This document shows, in pieces, positions 31,707-39,859 of a stretch of DNA of 64,000 nucleotides; within the stretch, counting starts at the first letter, position 1, and each line of letters begins with the position of its first letter. The notes under the pieces were generated by a model that made no database searches, was not told where the DNA came from, and saw only the letters and a list, made by a program, of their open reading frames with translations. Both the position numbers and the translations under genes were made by a program. The stretch covers positions 8,302,501 to 8,366,500 of the forward strand of contig NZ_JACHNH010000001.1 of assembly GCF_014205335.1 (NCBI RefSeq), in the 5' to 3' direction. The DNA comes from Amorphoplanes digitatis. Lineage in GTDB: Bacteria > Actinomycetota > Actinomycetes > Mycobacteriales > Micromonosporaceae.

Positions 31707-34469
31707 GTGACTGAACATCAACCCCGGTCCTGGCGACGCTTCCTCGCCGTGACCGCCGCGGCCCTCACCGCGTCAGCCGGCACACTGATCGTCACCGCCG
31801 CCCCCGCGGCGGCCTTCGTGCCGAAGACTCCCCCGCTGGCCACCCCGTGGAGCAACCAGGTCTCCACGACCAACCCGCTCCCCGAGTACCCCCGGCCCCA
31901 GCTCACCCGCACCGACTGGCAGAGCCTCAACGGGATCTGGCAGTTCGCCGGCGCGGCCAACATCAACACCCCGCCGGTGAACCAGACGCTGGGCGAGGAG
32001 GTGCTTGTTCCGTACCCGATCGAGAGCGCTCTCTCCGGCATCATGCGGCACGAAGACTATATGTACTACCGCAAAACGTTCACGGTTCCGGCCGGCTGGA
32101 GCGGCCGCAACGTGCAGCTCAACTTCGGCGCCGTCGACTGGCAGTCGAAGGTCTGGGTCAACGGCACGCTGCTCGGCACGCACGAGGGCGGCTACGACAA
32201 GTTCTCCTACGACGTGACCGGCGCGCTGCGCGCGGGCTCCAACGAGGTCATCGTCGGCGTCTGGGACCCGTCCAACGGCCAGGACATCCCGGTCGGCAAG
32301 CAGCGCACCAACCGCGGCGGCATCTGGTACACCACGTCCTCCGGCATCTGGCAGACGGTCTGGCTCGAGCCGACCAACCCGGCCCGGATCACCCGGCTCG
32401 ACACCACCCCGAACGTCGCCGCGGGTGCGCTCGACCTGGTCGTTCAGGGCGCCGGCATCAGCGGCCAGGGCGTCACCGCCCAGGTGCTCACCGGCGGCAC
32501 GGTGGTCGGCACCGCCTCGGGCAGCGTCGGCTCGTCCATCCGCGTGCCGGTGCCGAACGCACACCTCTGGAGCCCGGACGACCCCTTCCTGTACGACCTG
32601 CGCGTCAGCCTCACCGGCACCGGCGGCGGCGACACGGTCGGCGGCTACTTCGGCATGCGCTCGCTCGGCAAGGCCCTGCTCGGCGGCACGCTGCGCCCCA
32701 CGCTGAACGGCAAGTTCGTCTTCCAGCTCGGGACGCTCGACCAGGGCTACTGGCCCGACGGGATCTACACGGCGCCGACCGACACCGCGCTGCGCTTCGA
32801 CCTGGAGCAGCAGAAGGCGCTCGGCTTCAACATGGTCCGCAAGCACATCAAGGTGGAGAGCGACCGCTGGTTCTACTGGGCGGACCGGCTCGGCCTGATG
32901 GTCTGGCAGGACATGCCGGCGCTGGCCAGCGGCCGGGATCCCTCGACGGCCGGGCGCACCCGGTACGAGAAGGAACTCAAGGAGATGATCGACGAGCACA
33001 AGGGGATCACGTCGATCGTCCAGTGGGTGCCGTTCAACGAGGGCTGGGGCGAGTACGACGCCGGCCGCATCGCGGACCTGGTGAAGAGCTGGGACGCCAC
33101 CCGGCTGGTCAACCACAACTCGGGCTCCAACTGCTGCGACTCCGATCCGGACCCCGGCAACGGCGACGTGATCGACGACCACATGTACGTCGGCCCGGGC
33201 ATCACCCGCGCGCCGACGGCGACCCGGATCGCGGTCAACGGCGAGTACGGCGGCCTCGGCCTGCGCGTCGCCGGGCACGAGTGGCCGACCAGCGGCAAGT
33301 TCGCGTACGAGTGGCTGCCGGACAGCAACGCGCTGACCAACCGCTACGTGCAGATCACCAGCAAGCTGGTCGATCTCATCTCGGCGAACGGGCTCTCCGG
33401 TTCCGTATACACCGAGCCCACGGACGTCGAGGAGGAGCTGAACGGCTTCTACACGTACGACCGGCAGATCCAGAAGATGAACTTCGCCAATGTCCGGGCC
33501 GTCAACCTGCGGGTGCTCGGTGCGGCCTCCGGCACGACCCTCTCGACCGGCAAGCTGGCCTCGCTGCGGGTCACCACGCCGGGCTACACGGACCGCTACC
33601 TGCGGCACTCGGGGGGCGCGGCGGTCACCTCGGTACTCAACGCGTCGAGCCCGACCAGCGACAAGCAGGACGGAACCTTCTGGGTGCGGCCCGGCCTGTC
33701 CAACGCCGCCTGCTACTCGTTCGAGTCCCGGAACTTCCCGGGTCAGTACCTGAGGCATCGGGCGTACCGGGTCTACCGGGAGGCGAACAGCGGCGGCACG
33801 TTCAACGCCGACGCCACGTTCTGCGCGCGGCCGGGCCTGTCCGGCGGCGGCACGTCGCTGGAATCGGCCAACATGGCCGGCTACTACATGCGGCACCGCA
33901 ACTCCGAGGTGTGGATGGACCAGAACACCGGCGGGTCGTTCAACAACGACGCGACCTGGGCCGTGGTCAACCCGCTGTGGCGCAGCGGCGCCGACCTGGC
34001 CGTCGGGCAGAACCGGTCGTTCCGGGTCACCACGCCCGGCTACGACACCCGCTACCTGCGGCACCGCGACTCGCTGGCCCGGACCGACGTGATCAACTCG
34101 GCCAGCGCACTCGCCGACCGCCAGGACGCCAGCTTCACCGTGCGGACCGGCCTGGCCGACAGCACCTGCTACACGCTCGAGTCGGTCAATTTCCCGGGTC
34201 GCTTCCTGCGGCACGCGGGCTACCGGCTGCAAATCGCCACGAACGACGGCACGACCACGTTCCAGCAGGACGCCACCTTCTGCGCGCAGCCGGCGCTGAA
34301 CGGCGGCAGCGGCAACGTGTCGCTGGAGTCCATCAACTATCCCGGCTACTACTGGCGGCACTACGCGGAGGCCGTCTACATCGCCACCAACGGTGGCGGC
34401 AACACCTGGGACAACCCGGGCAGCTTCAACGCCGATGCGACCTGGAACAACGCGGCCCCACTGGGCTGA
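31707..34469 (+). CDS. Secreted GH2-family glycosidase with two AbfB (CBM42) regions
   Basis: About 920 residues from a GTG preceded by GAAGGAGAGAGCAC. A signal peptide (RFLAVTAAALTASAGTLIV, cut after AAPAAAF) leads to a GH2 enzyme: jelly-roll (LTRTDWQSLNGIWQFAG), Ig-like middle and TIM barrel with acid/base Glu in WVPFNEGWGEYD and nucleophile Glu in NGEYGGLG. After residue ~610 come two AbfB-type regions with repeats such as VTTPGYTDRYLRH and FESRNFPGQYLRHR / LESVNFPGRFLRHA; these beta-trefoils bind arabinofuranose. The enzyme probably trims arabinofuranose- or galactofuranose-containing polymers, feeding the flanking ABC importer. Exact bond specificity cannot be read. Confidence 0.87.
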   Translation: MTEHQPRSWRRFLAVTAAALTASAGTLIVTAAPAAAFVPKTPPLATPWSNQVSTTNPLPEYPRPQLTRTDWQSLNGIWQFAGAANINTPPVNQTLGEEVLVPYPIESALSGIMRHEDYMYYRKTFTVPAGWSGRNVQLNFGAVDWQSKVWVNGTLLGTHEGGYDKFSYDVTGALRAGSNEVIVGVWDPSNGQDIPVGKQRTNRGGIWYTTSSGIWQTVWLEPTNPARITRLDTTPNVAAGALDLVVQGAGISGQGVTAQVLTGGTVVGTASGSVGSSIRVPVPNAHLWSPDDPFLYDLRVSLTGTGGGDTVGGYFGMRSLGKALLGGTLRPTLNGKFVFQLGTLDQGYWPDGIYTAPTDTALRFDLEQQKALGFNMVRKHIKVESDRWFYWADRLGLMVWQDMPALASGRDPSTAGRTRYEKELKEMIDEHKGITSIVQWVPFNEGWGEYDAGRIADLVKSWDATRLVNHNSGSNCCDSDPDPGNGDVIDDHMYVGPGITRAPTATRIAVNGEYGGLGLRVAGHEWPTSGKFAYEWLPDSNALTNRYVQITSKLVDLISANGLSGSVYTEPTDVEEELNGFYTYDRQIQKMNFANVRAVNLRVLGAASGTTLSTGKLASLRVTTPGYTDRYLRHSGGAAVTSVLNASSPTSDKQDGTFWVRPGLSNAACYSFESRNFPGQYLRHRAYRVYREANSGGTFNADATFCARPGLSGGGTSLESANMAGYYMRHRNSEVWMDQNTGGSFNNDATWAVVNPLWRSGADLAVGQNRSFRVTTPGYDTRYLRHRDSLARTDVINSASALADRQDASFTVRTGLADSTCYTLESVNFPGRFLRHAGYRLQIATNDGTTTFQQDATFCAQPALNGGSGNVSLESINYPGYYWRHYAEAVYIATNGGGNTWDNPGSFNADATWNNAAPLG

Positions 34470-34481
34470 CGCGGCGATGAC

Positions 34482-34510
34482 GGGCCGGGCGGCCACGAGT
34501 CGCCCGGCCC
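34482..34510 (+). terminator. Hairpin terminator after the GH2 gene
   Basis: GGGCCGGGCG (34482-34491) pairs with CGCCCGGCCC (34501-34510) around a 9-base loop, 13 bp after the stop. It separates the glycosidase from the ABC ATPase gene, which has its own promoter-like element just downstream. Confidence 0.7.
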
Positions 34511-34527
34511 AGTCAATGTTCGAAGTC

Positions 34528-34563
34528 TTGACGGATTATGTTGAGAAGTGAGTGAATGCGTTC
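34528..34563 (+). promoter_or_regulatory. Shared promoter/operator element, copy 2
   Basis: This near copy of 30331-30367 ends one base before the ATPase ATG. TGAATGCGTTCA within it has dyad symmetry in its arms (TGAA/TTCA). Its closeness to the start implies a very short leader or a leaderless transcript. Presence before both transporter units suggests one regulator controls them; no candidate regulator gene is in the locus. Confidence 0.55.
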
Positions 34564-36096
34564 ATGGCGCTCCTAGAAGTCGTCGATGTCTCCAAAGTGT
34601 TCCCGGGCGTCCGCGCCCTGGACGACGTCTCCTTCACTCTCCAGGCGGGCGAGGTCCACGCCCTGGTCGGTGAGAACGGCGCCGGCAAGTCCACATTGAT
34701 CAAAGTTCTGACCGGGGTGTACCAGCCGGACGCAGGCTCGCTGCGCTACCGCGACGAGGCCGCCCGTTTCGACACCCCGATGGACGCGCAGCGGGCCGGG
34801 ATCTCCACGATCTACCAGGAGGTCAACCTCATCCCGCTGATGAGCGTGGCGCACAACCTCTTCCTCGGCCGCGAACCCCGTAACGCGCTGGGCCTGCTCG
34901 ACGAGGGCCGGATGCACCGCGAGGCGAGCGAGATCCTCATCCGCTACGGCGTCACCACCGACGTCCGGCGTCAGCTCGGCACCCTCGCCCTCGGCGCGCA
35001 GCAGATGGTCGCCCTGGCCCGGGCCGTGATGATCGACGCCAAGGTCGTCATCATGGACGAGCCGACCTCCTCGCTGGAGCCGCGCGAGGTGGCGACGCTC
35101 TTCGGCGTCATCCGCGACCTGCACGCGCAGGGCATCGGCATCGTCTACGTCAGCCACCGGCTCGACGAGCTGTACCAGATCTGCGACGCCGTCACGATCC
35201 TGCGCGATGGCAAGGTCGTGCACACCGGCAAGCTCGCCGACCTGGAGCGCATCAGGCTGGTCTCGCTCATGCTCGGCCGCGAGATGTCCGCGGTGCGCCG
35301 GGAGGGCTTCACCGGCTTCGCGGGCGGGCACGCCACCGCGGCGGACGCCGAGCCCGTCCTGAAGGTCACCGACCTGAACAGCCGGCGCAGGCTGCACGAC
35401 ATCAGCTTCTCGGTGCGCCCCGGCGAGGTCGTCGGCCTCGGCGGCCTGCTCGGCGCCGGCCGCAGCGAGACCATCAAGGCGATCGGCGGCGCGTACCCGA
35501 TCGACGGCGGCACCGTCGAGGTCGACGGCCGGGACCTGAAGCGGCCCACCACGGTGCAGGCGGTCAAGGCCGGCATCGCGGTGCAGCCCGAGGACCGCAA
35601 GGCCGAGGGCCTGGTCGCCGGCCTGTCGGTGCGCGAGAACATCGCGCTCGCCGTCCTGCCCCGGCTGTCCCGCTTCGGCCTGGTCTCCGACCGCAGGATC
35701 GACGAGATCGTCCGCACCTACATGGACCGGCTGCGGATCAAAGCGTCCGGCCCGGACCAGCGCGTCGGCGACCTCTCCGGCGGCAACCAGCAGAAGGTGC
35801 TGCTCGCCCGCCTGCTCGCCACCCGGCCCAAGGTGCTGCTGCTCGACGAGCCGACCCGCGGCATCGACGTCGGCGCCAAGGCCGAGGTGCAGTCGCTCAT
35901 CGACGAGCTGGCGGCCGAGGGGCTCGGCGTGGTGCTGGTCTCCTCCGACGCGGAGGAGCTGGTCGAAGGCGCCGACCGGGTGGTGGTGCTGCGCGACGGC
36001 GCGGTCGTCGGCGAGCTGACCGGCGACCGGGTGACCACCGAGGCCCTGCTCGAGACGATCGCCGCCGCGGCGGAGCTGGAGGAGAACAATGAGTGA
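34564..36096 (+). CDS. Sugar ABC transporter ATP-binding protein (YtfR/RbsA-like, two ATPase domains)
   Basis: About 510 residues with duplicated ABC domains as in ribose-class importers. Domain 1: Walker A GENGAGKSTLI (near 40), Walker B VVIMDEPTSSL. Domain 2: degenerate Walker A region GLLGAGRSETIK, LSGGNQQKVLLAR signature and LLLDEPTRGIDVGAK. It energises import together with the two permeases downstream. The ATG at 34564 is preferred; a GTG at 34552 would add four residues. It overlaps the first permease by 8 bp (ATGAGTGA). Confidence 0.92.
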   Translation: MALLEVVDVSKVFPGVRALDDVSFTLQAGEVHALVGENGAGKSTLIKVLTGVYQPDAGSLRYRDEAARFDTPMDAQRAGISTIYQEVNLIPLMSVAHNLFLGREPRNALGLLDEGRMHREASEILIRYGVTTDVRRQLGTLALGAQQMVALARAVMIDAKVVIMDEPTSSLEPREVATLFGVIRDLHAQGIGIVYVSHRLDELYQICDAVTILRDGKVVHTGKLADLERIRLVSLMLGREMSAVRREGFTGFAGGHATAADAEPVLKVTDLNSRRRLHDISFSVRPGEVVGLGGLLGAGRSETIKAIGGAYPIDGGTVEVDGRDLKRPTTVQAVKAGIAVQPEDRKAEGLVAGLSVRENIALAVLPRLSRFGLVSDRRIDEIVRTYMDRLRIKASGPDQRVGDLSGGNQQKVLLARLLATRPKVLLLDEPTRGIDVGAKAEVQSLIDELAAEGLGVVLVSSDAEELVEGADRVVVLRDGAVVGELTGDRVTTEALLETIAAAAELEENNE

Positions 36097-37060
36097 GGCG
36101 ACGGCGACGGCCACCCGGCCGGCCATCGACCTGGCGCGGATCCGGGCCTGGCTGCCGGCCTACGGCGTGTACGTGGCGATCGCGCTGCTGATGCTCTTCA
36201 ACGTGCTGTTCACGCCGAACTTCCTGGCCTGGAGCAACCTGCGGATCCAGCTGATCCAGATGGCGCCGATCGTGATCGTGGCGCTCGGCATGGCCCTGGT
36301 GATCGGCACCGAGGGCATCGACCTCTCGGTCGGCGCGGTGATGGCGCTGGCCGCCGCGCTGATCCCGCTCTACCTCGGCTACGGCGTCATCGCGGCGATC
36401 ATCGTCTCGCTCATCGCCGGCGTGCTGGTCGGCCTGATCAACGGCACCCTGGTCGCCCGGGTCGGGCTGCAACCCATCGTCGCGACCCTCGCGCTCTTCG
36501 TCGGCGGCCGGGGCCTCGCCCTGGTCATCTCCGGCGGTCAGCTCAAGGACGTCCGCAACGAGGACCTGATCTACCTCGGCTCGGGCGACCTCTTCGGGAT
36601 ACCGGTGCTGGTCTGGATCGCCGCCCTGCTGGTGCTGATCGTCGGCTTCGTGGTCCGGCGCACCGTCTTCGGCCGCCGGCTGCTGGCGATCGGCGGCAAC
36701 CGGCCCGCGACAGAGCTGGCCGGGGTGCCGGTGAAGCGGGTGCTGGTCACCGTCTACGTGGTCTGCTCGGTGCTCGCCTCGATCGCCGGCCTGCTCGCCG
36801 TTGCCCGCATCCAGTCCAGCGACGCCTCCGCGGTCGGCCTGCTCATCGAGCTCTCCGCGATCACCGCGGTCGTGGTCGGCGGCACGCCGCTGACCGGCGG
36901 CCGGGTGCGCGTGCTCGGCACGGTCGCGGGCGCGCTGCTCATGCAGCTCGTCGTCGCCACCATGATCAAACACAACCTCCAGCCGTCGACGACCGAGATG
37001 GTGCAGGCCGTCATCATCCTCGTCGCCGTCTACGTCGCCCGAGAGAGGAAGACCCGGTGA
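36089..37060 (+). CDS. Sugar ABC transporter permease 1 (YtfT-like)
   Basis: 323 residues of the BPD_transp_2 family, with about ten hydrophobic segments. The motif LVIGTEGIDLSVGAVMALAA (about 70-90) and VGGTPLTGGRVRVLG near 270 are characteristic of ribose/galactofuranose permeases. GGAGGAGAACA precedes the ATG inside the ATPase end. It overlaps permease 2 by 4 bp (GTGA), so the two permeases form the membrane pore as a heterodimer. Confidence 0.91.
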   Translation: MSEATATATRPAIDLARIRAWLPAYGVYVAIALLMLFNVLFTPNFLAWSNLRIQLIQMAPIVIVALGMALVIGTEGIDLSVGAVMALAAALIPLYLGYGVIAAIIVSLIAGVLVGLINGTLVARVGLQPIVATLALFVGGRGLALVISGGQLKDVRNEDLIYLGSGDLFGIPVLVWIAALLVLIVGFVVRRTVFGRRLLAIGGNRPATELAGVPVKRVLVTVYVVCSVLASIAGLLAVARIQSSDASAVGLLIELSAITAVVVGGTPLTGGRVRVLGTVAGALLMQLVVATMIKHNLQPSTTEMVQAVIILVAVYVARERKTR

Positions 37061-38073
37061 CCCAGACCGTCTCGGATCACGAGGTCGCCGCCGTCGTCGC
37101 CGCCGACGAGCGCCGGGCGGAACGCATCGACCGGATCGTCGGCCTGATCCAGCGCCAGGGCGCGCTCGCGGTGCTCGTCGTGGTCGTCGTCATCGGCTCG
37201 GTGGCGTTCCCGAACTTCCGCAGCTTCGACAACGCGGCAACCATCCTGATCGCGGCCGCGCCGCCCGCGCTCATCGCGCTGGGAATGACCTTCGTGATCA
37301 TCACGGGCGGCATCGACCTGTCGGTCGGCTCGCTCTACGTGCTCGGCGGGGTCGTCTCCGCGTACGCGTCGCAGTGGGGCCTGCTGCCCGCCTTCCTCGC
37401 GCCGCTCGCGGTGTGCGGGCTCATCGGGGTCCTCAACGGCGCGCTGATCGCGTACTCGCGGATGGCGCCGTTCATCGTGACGCTGGCGGCGCTGCTCGGC
37501 GCCCGCGGCCTGATGCGGGCGATCAGCGACGAGGGCTCGACCACCTACCTGGTCGAGAACGACGCGTTCCGCGCGTTCGGCACCGGCTCGTTCCTCGGCA
37601 TCGGCTACCCGGTCTGGCTGGTCGCGGCCGTCTTCGCCGCCGGAATGGTGCTGCTGTCGCGCACCCGGTTCGGCCACGCCGTCTACGCGGTCGGCGGCAG
37701 CGAGGACGCGGCCAGCCTGATGGGCGTCGCCGTGCGCCGCACCAAGGTCTGGGTCTACGTGATGTCCGGCCTGCTCGCGGGCCTGGCGGGCGCGATCAAC
37801 GCGGCGAAGCTGGGCTCCGGCGTCACCGTGCTCGGCACCGGCATGGAGCTCGACGCGATCGCGGCGGTCGTCATCGGCGGCACGCTGCTGACCGGCGGCG
37901 CCGGCACGATCGCCGGCACCATCGCCGGCGTGCTGCTGCTCGGCGTTATCCAGAACATGATCAACCAGGTCGGCAACGTACCGAGCAGCTACCAGCAGGT
38001 GATCAGCGGCGCCTTCCTGGCCGTCGTGGTCGTCGCACAGACCTACCTGGTCAAGCTACGGCGCGTGACCTGA
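37057..38073 (+). CDS. Sugar ABC transporter permease 2 (YjfF-like)
   Basis: 338 residues from a GTG, the same BPD_transp_2 family: FVIITGGIDLSVGSLYVLGG, GARGLMRAISDEGS, and VIGGTLLTGGAGTIAGT near 275. The first ~35 residues are charged and cytoplasmic. Heterodimeric permeases after a double ATPase are the E. coli YtfQRT-YjfF arrangement, which supports a furanose-type sugar. It ends 12 bp before the DCC-family gene. Confidence 0.91.
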   Translation: MTQTVSDHEVAAVVAADERRAERIDRIVGLIQRQGALAVLVVVVVIGSVAFPNFRSFDNAATILIAAAPPALIALGMTFVIITGGIDLSVGSLYVLGGVVSAYASQWGLLPAFLAPLAVCGLIGVLNGALIAYSRMAPFIVTLAALLGARGLMRAISDEGSTTYLVENDAFRAFGTGSFLGIGYPVWLVAAVFAAGMVLLSRTRFGHAVYAVGGSEDAASLMGVAVRRTKVWVYVMSGLLAGLAGAINAAKLGSGVTVLGTGMELDAIAAVVIGGTLLTGGAGTIAGTIAGVLLLGVIQNMINQVGNVPSSYQQVISGAFLAVVVVAQTYLVKLRRVT

Positions 38074-38085
38074 CAGGATGGGTGC

Positions 38086-38493
38086 ATGGACAAGGCGACC
38101 TTCGTGTACGACGGTGACTGCGCGTTCTGTACGACGTGCGCGAACTTCATCGAGCGCCGGGTGCCGTCCCGCGCCACCGTGGTGCCGTGGCAGTTCGCCG
38201 ACCTCGACCGCCTCGGCCTGAGCCTGGAGCAGGTCGAGGAGGCGGTGCAGTGGGTGGGCACCGACGGCTCGGTCGCCTCGGGGCCGGACGCGATCGCGCT
38301 GCTGCTGCGCGACGCGGGCCGGCTGTGGGAGGTGCCGGGCCGGGCCCTCCAGCTGCGGCCGGTCGGCGCCCTCGCCTGGCCGGCGTACCGCTGGGTGTCG
38401 CGGCACCGCCACATGATGCCGGGCGGCACCGCGGCCTGCTCGCTGCCGCAGGCACAGCGCGAGAAGCTCTACGGCCCGACCGGCCGTCCCTAG
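38086..38493 (+). CDS. DCC-family (DUF393) thiol-disulfide oxidoreductase-like protein
   Basis: 135 residues. The start FVYDGDCAFCTTCANFIERR carries the DxxCxxC motif (DGDCAFC) that defines DUF393/DCC proteins, thioredoxin-like small proteins of uncertain redox function. It follows the permease by 12 bp with AGGATGGGTGC before the ATG, so it may be read with the transporter, but a functional link is not evident. Its end overlaps the convergent anti-sigma gene by 4 bp. Confidence 0.87.
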   Translation: MDKATFVYDGDCAFCTTCANFIERRVPSRATVVPWQFADLDRLGLSLEQVEEAVQWVGTDGSVASGPDAIALLLRDAGRLWEVPGRALQLRPVGALAWPAYRWVSRHRHMMPGGTAACSLPQAQREKLYGPTGRP

Positions 38494-39194
38494 TCCAGCC
38501 GCGCGGTGCCCAGCAGGTGGCCGTCGCGGTCCGCCACCGCGACGGCGTGGACGTTGCGCAGCTGGATCGAGCTCGCGCCGGTGACCCGGGCGTTCCCGCT
38601 CGGCGTCGGCCCCCAGATCGCGGCCTGCTCGACCAGGCCCTCGGCGTCGCTGACCCGGCAGACGAACGGGCCGCGGCCCGGCAGCCGGGACACGCTCAGG
38701 TCGACGGAGACGCCCCAGGTCTTGCCGGTCAGCACGGCCTGGCCGGTCAGCCCGCTGCCGCCCTCCGGCTCGAAAACGGCGGTGACCAGCGGCGGGCTCG
38801 ACGCCGCCGTCGGCGGCGGTGTCGGCTTGCGCTCCTGGTCCCGGCTGAGAATGACACCGACCGCGGCGGCCGCGACCAGCGCGACCGCCGCCGCGACGGC
38901 GGCCAGCCGGCGGCCGAGGGCGCGGCGGCGCGCACCCGCCCGCTGCGCGCGAAACTGCGCGAGCAGGCCCTCGATCCGTGCGGGGCTGGGCCGGGTGCCG
39001 ACCGGCACCGCGAACGACGCCCCGTTCTCCAGGGACCGCAGCAGCTCCGGTACGGGCGCGAGCCGGTCCAGCTCGGTGCGGCAGTCGTCGCAGCGCAGCA
39101 GGTGCGCGTCGAGGCGGTCGGTGTCGGCGTCGTCCAGCGCGCCCAGCAGGTAGCCGCCGAGCAGCCGGCGCGTCTCGTCGTGGTCGGCGCTCAT
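38490..39194 (-). CDS. Anti-sigma factor with zinc-finger domain (pair 1)
   Basis: 234 residues. The N-terminal anti-sigma domain has the HxxxCxxC zinc motif in DAHLLRCDDCRTEL (near 30-42). One membrane helix follows (LAAVAAAVALVAAAAVGVIL, about 108-128), and the C-terminal extracytoplasmic domain (residues 140-234) would sense the signal. It starts 4 bp inside the end of the ECF sigma gene (ATGA), the usual partner order. It would hold the sigma factor at the membrane until an external signal releases it. Confidence 0.9.
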   Translation of the reverse strand: MSADHDETRRLLGGYLLGALDDADTDRLDAHLLRCDDCRTELDRLAPVPELLRSLENGASFAVPVGTRPSPARIEGLLAQFRAQRAGARRRALGRRLAAVAAAVALVAAAAVGVILSRDQERKPTPPPTAASSPPLVTAVFEPEGGSGLTGQAVLTGKTWGVSVDLSVSRLPGRGPFVCRVSDAEGLVEQAAIWGPTPSGNARVTGASSIQLRNVHAVAVADRDGHLLGTARLD

Positions 39195-39712
39195 CGCAGC
39201 ACCCCCATCTCCTCGAACGCCTGCCGCAGCGCCCGGACCGCGTAGTACGCGCGCGACTTGACCGTGCCCTCGGGCACCGACAGCTTGCGCGCCGCGTCGG
39301 CCACGGTCTGGCCCTCGTAGTACATCGCCTGCACCACGGCCCGGTGGTCGGCGGAGAGCCGCTCCAGCGCCTCGGCGACCAGCCAGCCCTCGACGAGCTG
39401 ATCGACGTTGTCGGCGGACGGCACCGCCTCGACCGCTGCCTCGTCGGCCACCAGGCGCGGCCTGCGCTGCTCGGCGCGCCAGGTGTTGGTGACCACGTTG
39501 CGGGCGATGGTCAGCAGGTAGGAGCGGGTGCGCACCGGGTCCGGCTCAAGATGGTCGATGTGCCGCCAGGCACGCAGCAGCGTCTCCTGCACGAGGTCTT
39601 CGGCCTTGTGCCGGTCCCGCACGTAGCGCGAGATGAAGCTGAGCAGCACCGCGTAGTGCTCGGTGTAGAGCGCGGTCATCTGCTCCTCGTCGGGACTCCC
39701 GCGTCGCCTCAT
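39191..39712 (-). CDS. ECF RNA polymerase sigma factor (pair 1)
   Basis: About 173 residues from the ATG at 39712, chosen because GAGGGGGCAGCGG precedes it; a GTG at 39736 in frame would add eight residues. Region 2 is visible as HKAEDLVQETLLRAWRHID with RSYLLTIARNVVTNTWR, and region 4 as LSADHRAVVQAMYYEGQTVA and LSVPEGTVKSRAYYAVRALR. It resembles SigL/SigK-type factors paired with membrane zinc-finger anti-sigmas. The stretch GAACCA...GTACAACG upstream could be a self-recognised promoter but is not clear. Confidence 0.91.
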   Translation of the reverse strand: MRRRGSPDEEQMTALYTEHYAVLLSFISRYVRDRHKAEDLVQETLLRAWRHIDHLEPDPVRTRSYLLTIARNVVTNTWRAEQRRPRLVADEAAVEAVPSADNVDQLVEGWLVAEALERLSADHRAVVQAMYYEGQTVADAARKLSVPEGTVKSRAYYAVRALRQAFEEMGVLR

Positions 39713-39787
39713 CCGCTGCCCCCTCGTCGGCCCCACCGCCTCGTTGTACCCCGGAGACGGACGGCTGGTTCGAATCGGCAGGGCGCG

Positions 39788-39826
39788 AAAAGACGCCCGG
39801 ACCCGCGACCGGGCCGGGCGTCTTTT
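39788..39826 (-). terminator. Strong hairpin terminator with U-tract
   Basis: AAAAGACGCCCGG (39788-39800) pairs perfectly with CCGGGCGTCTTTT (39814-39826) around 13 bases. The symmetric A and T runs make it work in both directions. It lies just after the neprosin-family gene and insulates the sigma gene downstream. Confidence 0.88.
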
Positions 39827-39859
39827 CGGTATGCGATCAAGGCCTGCTCAGGCCGCTGG

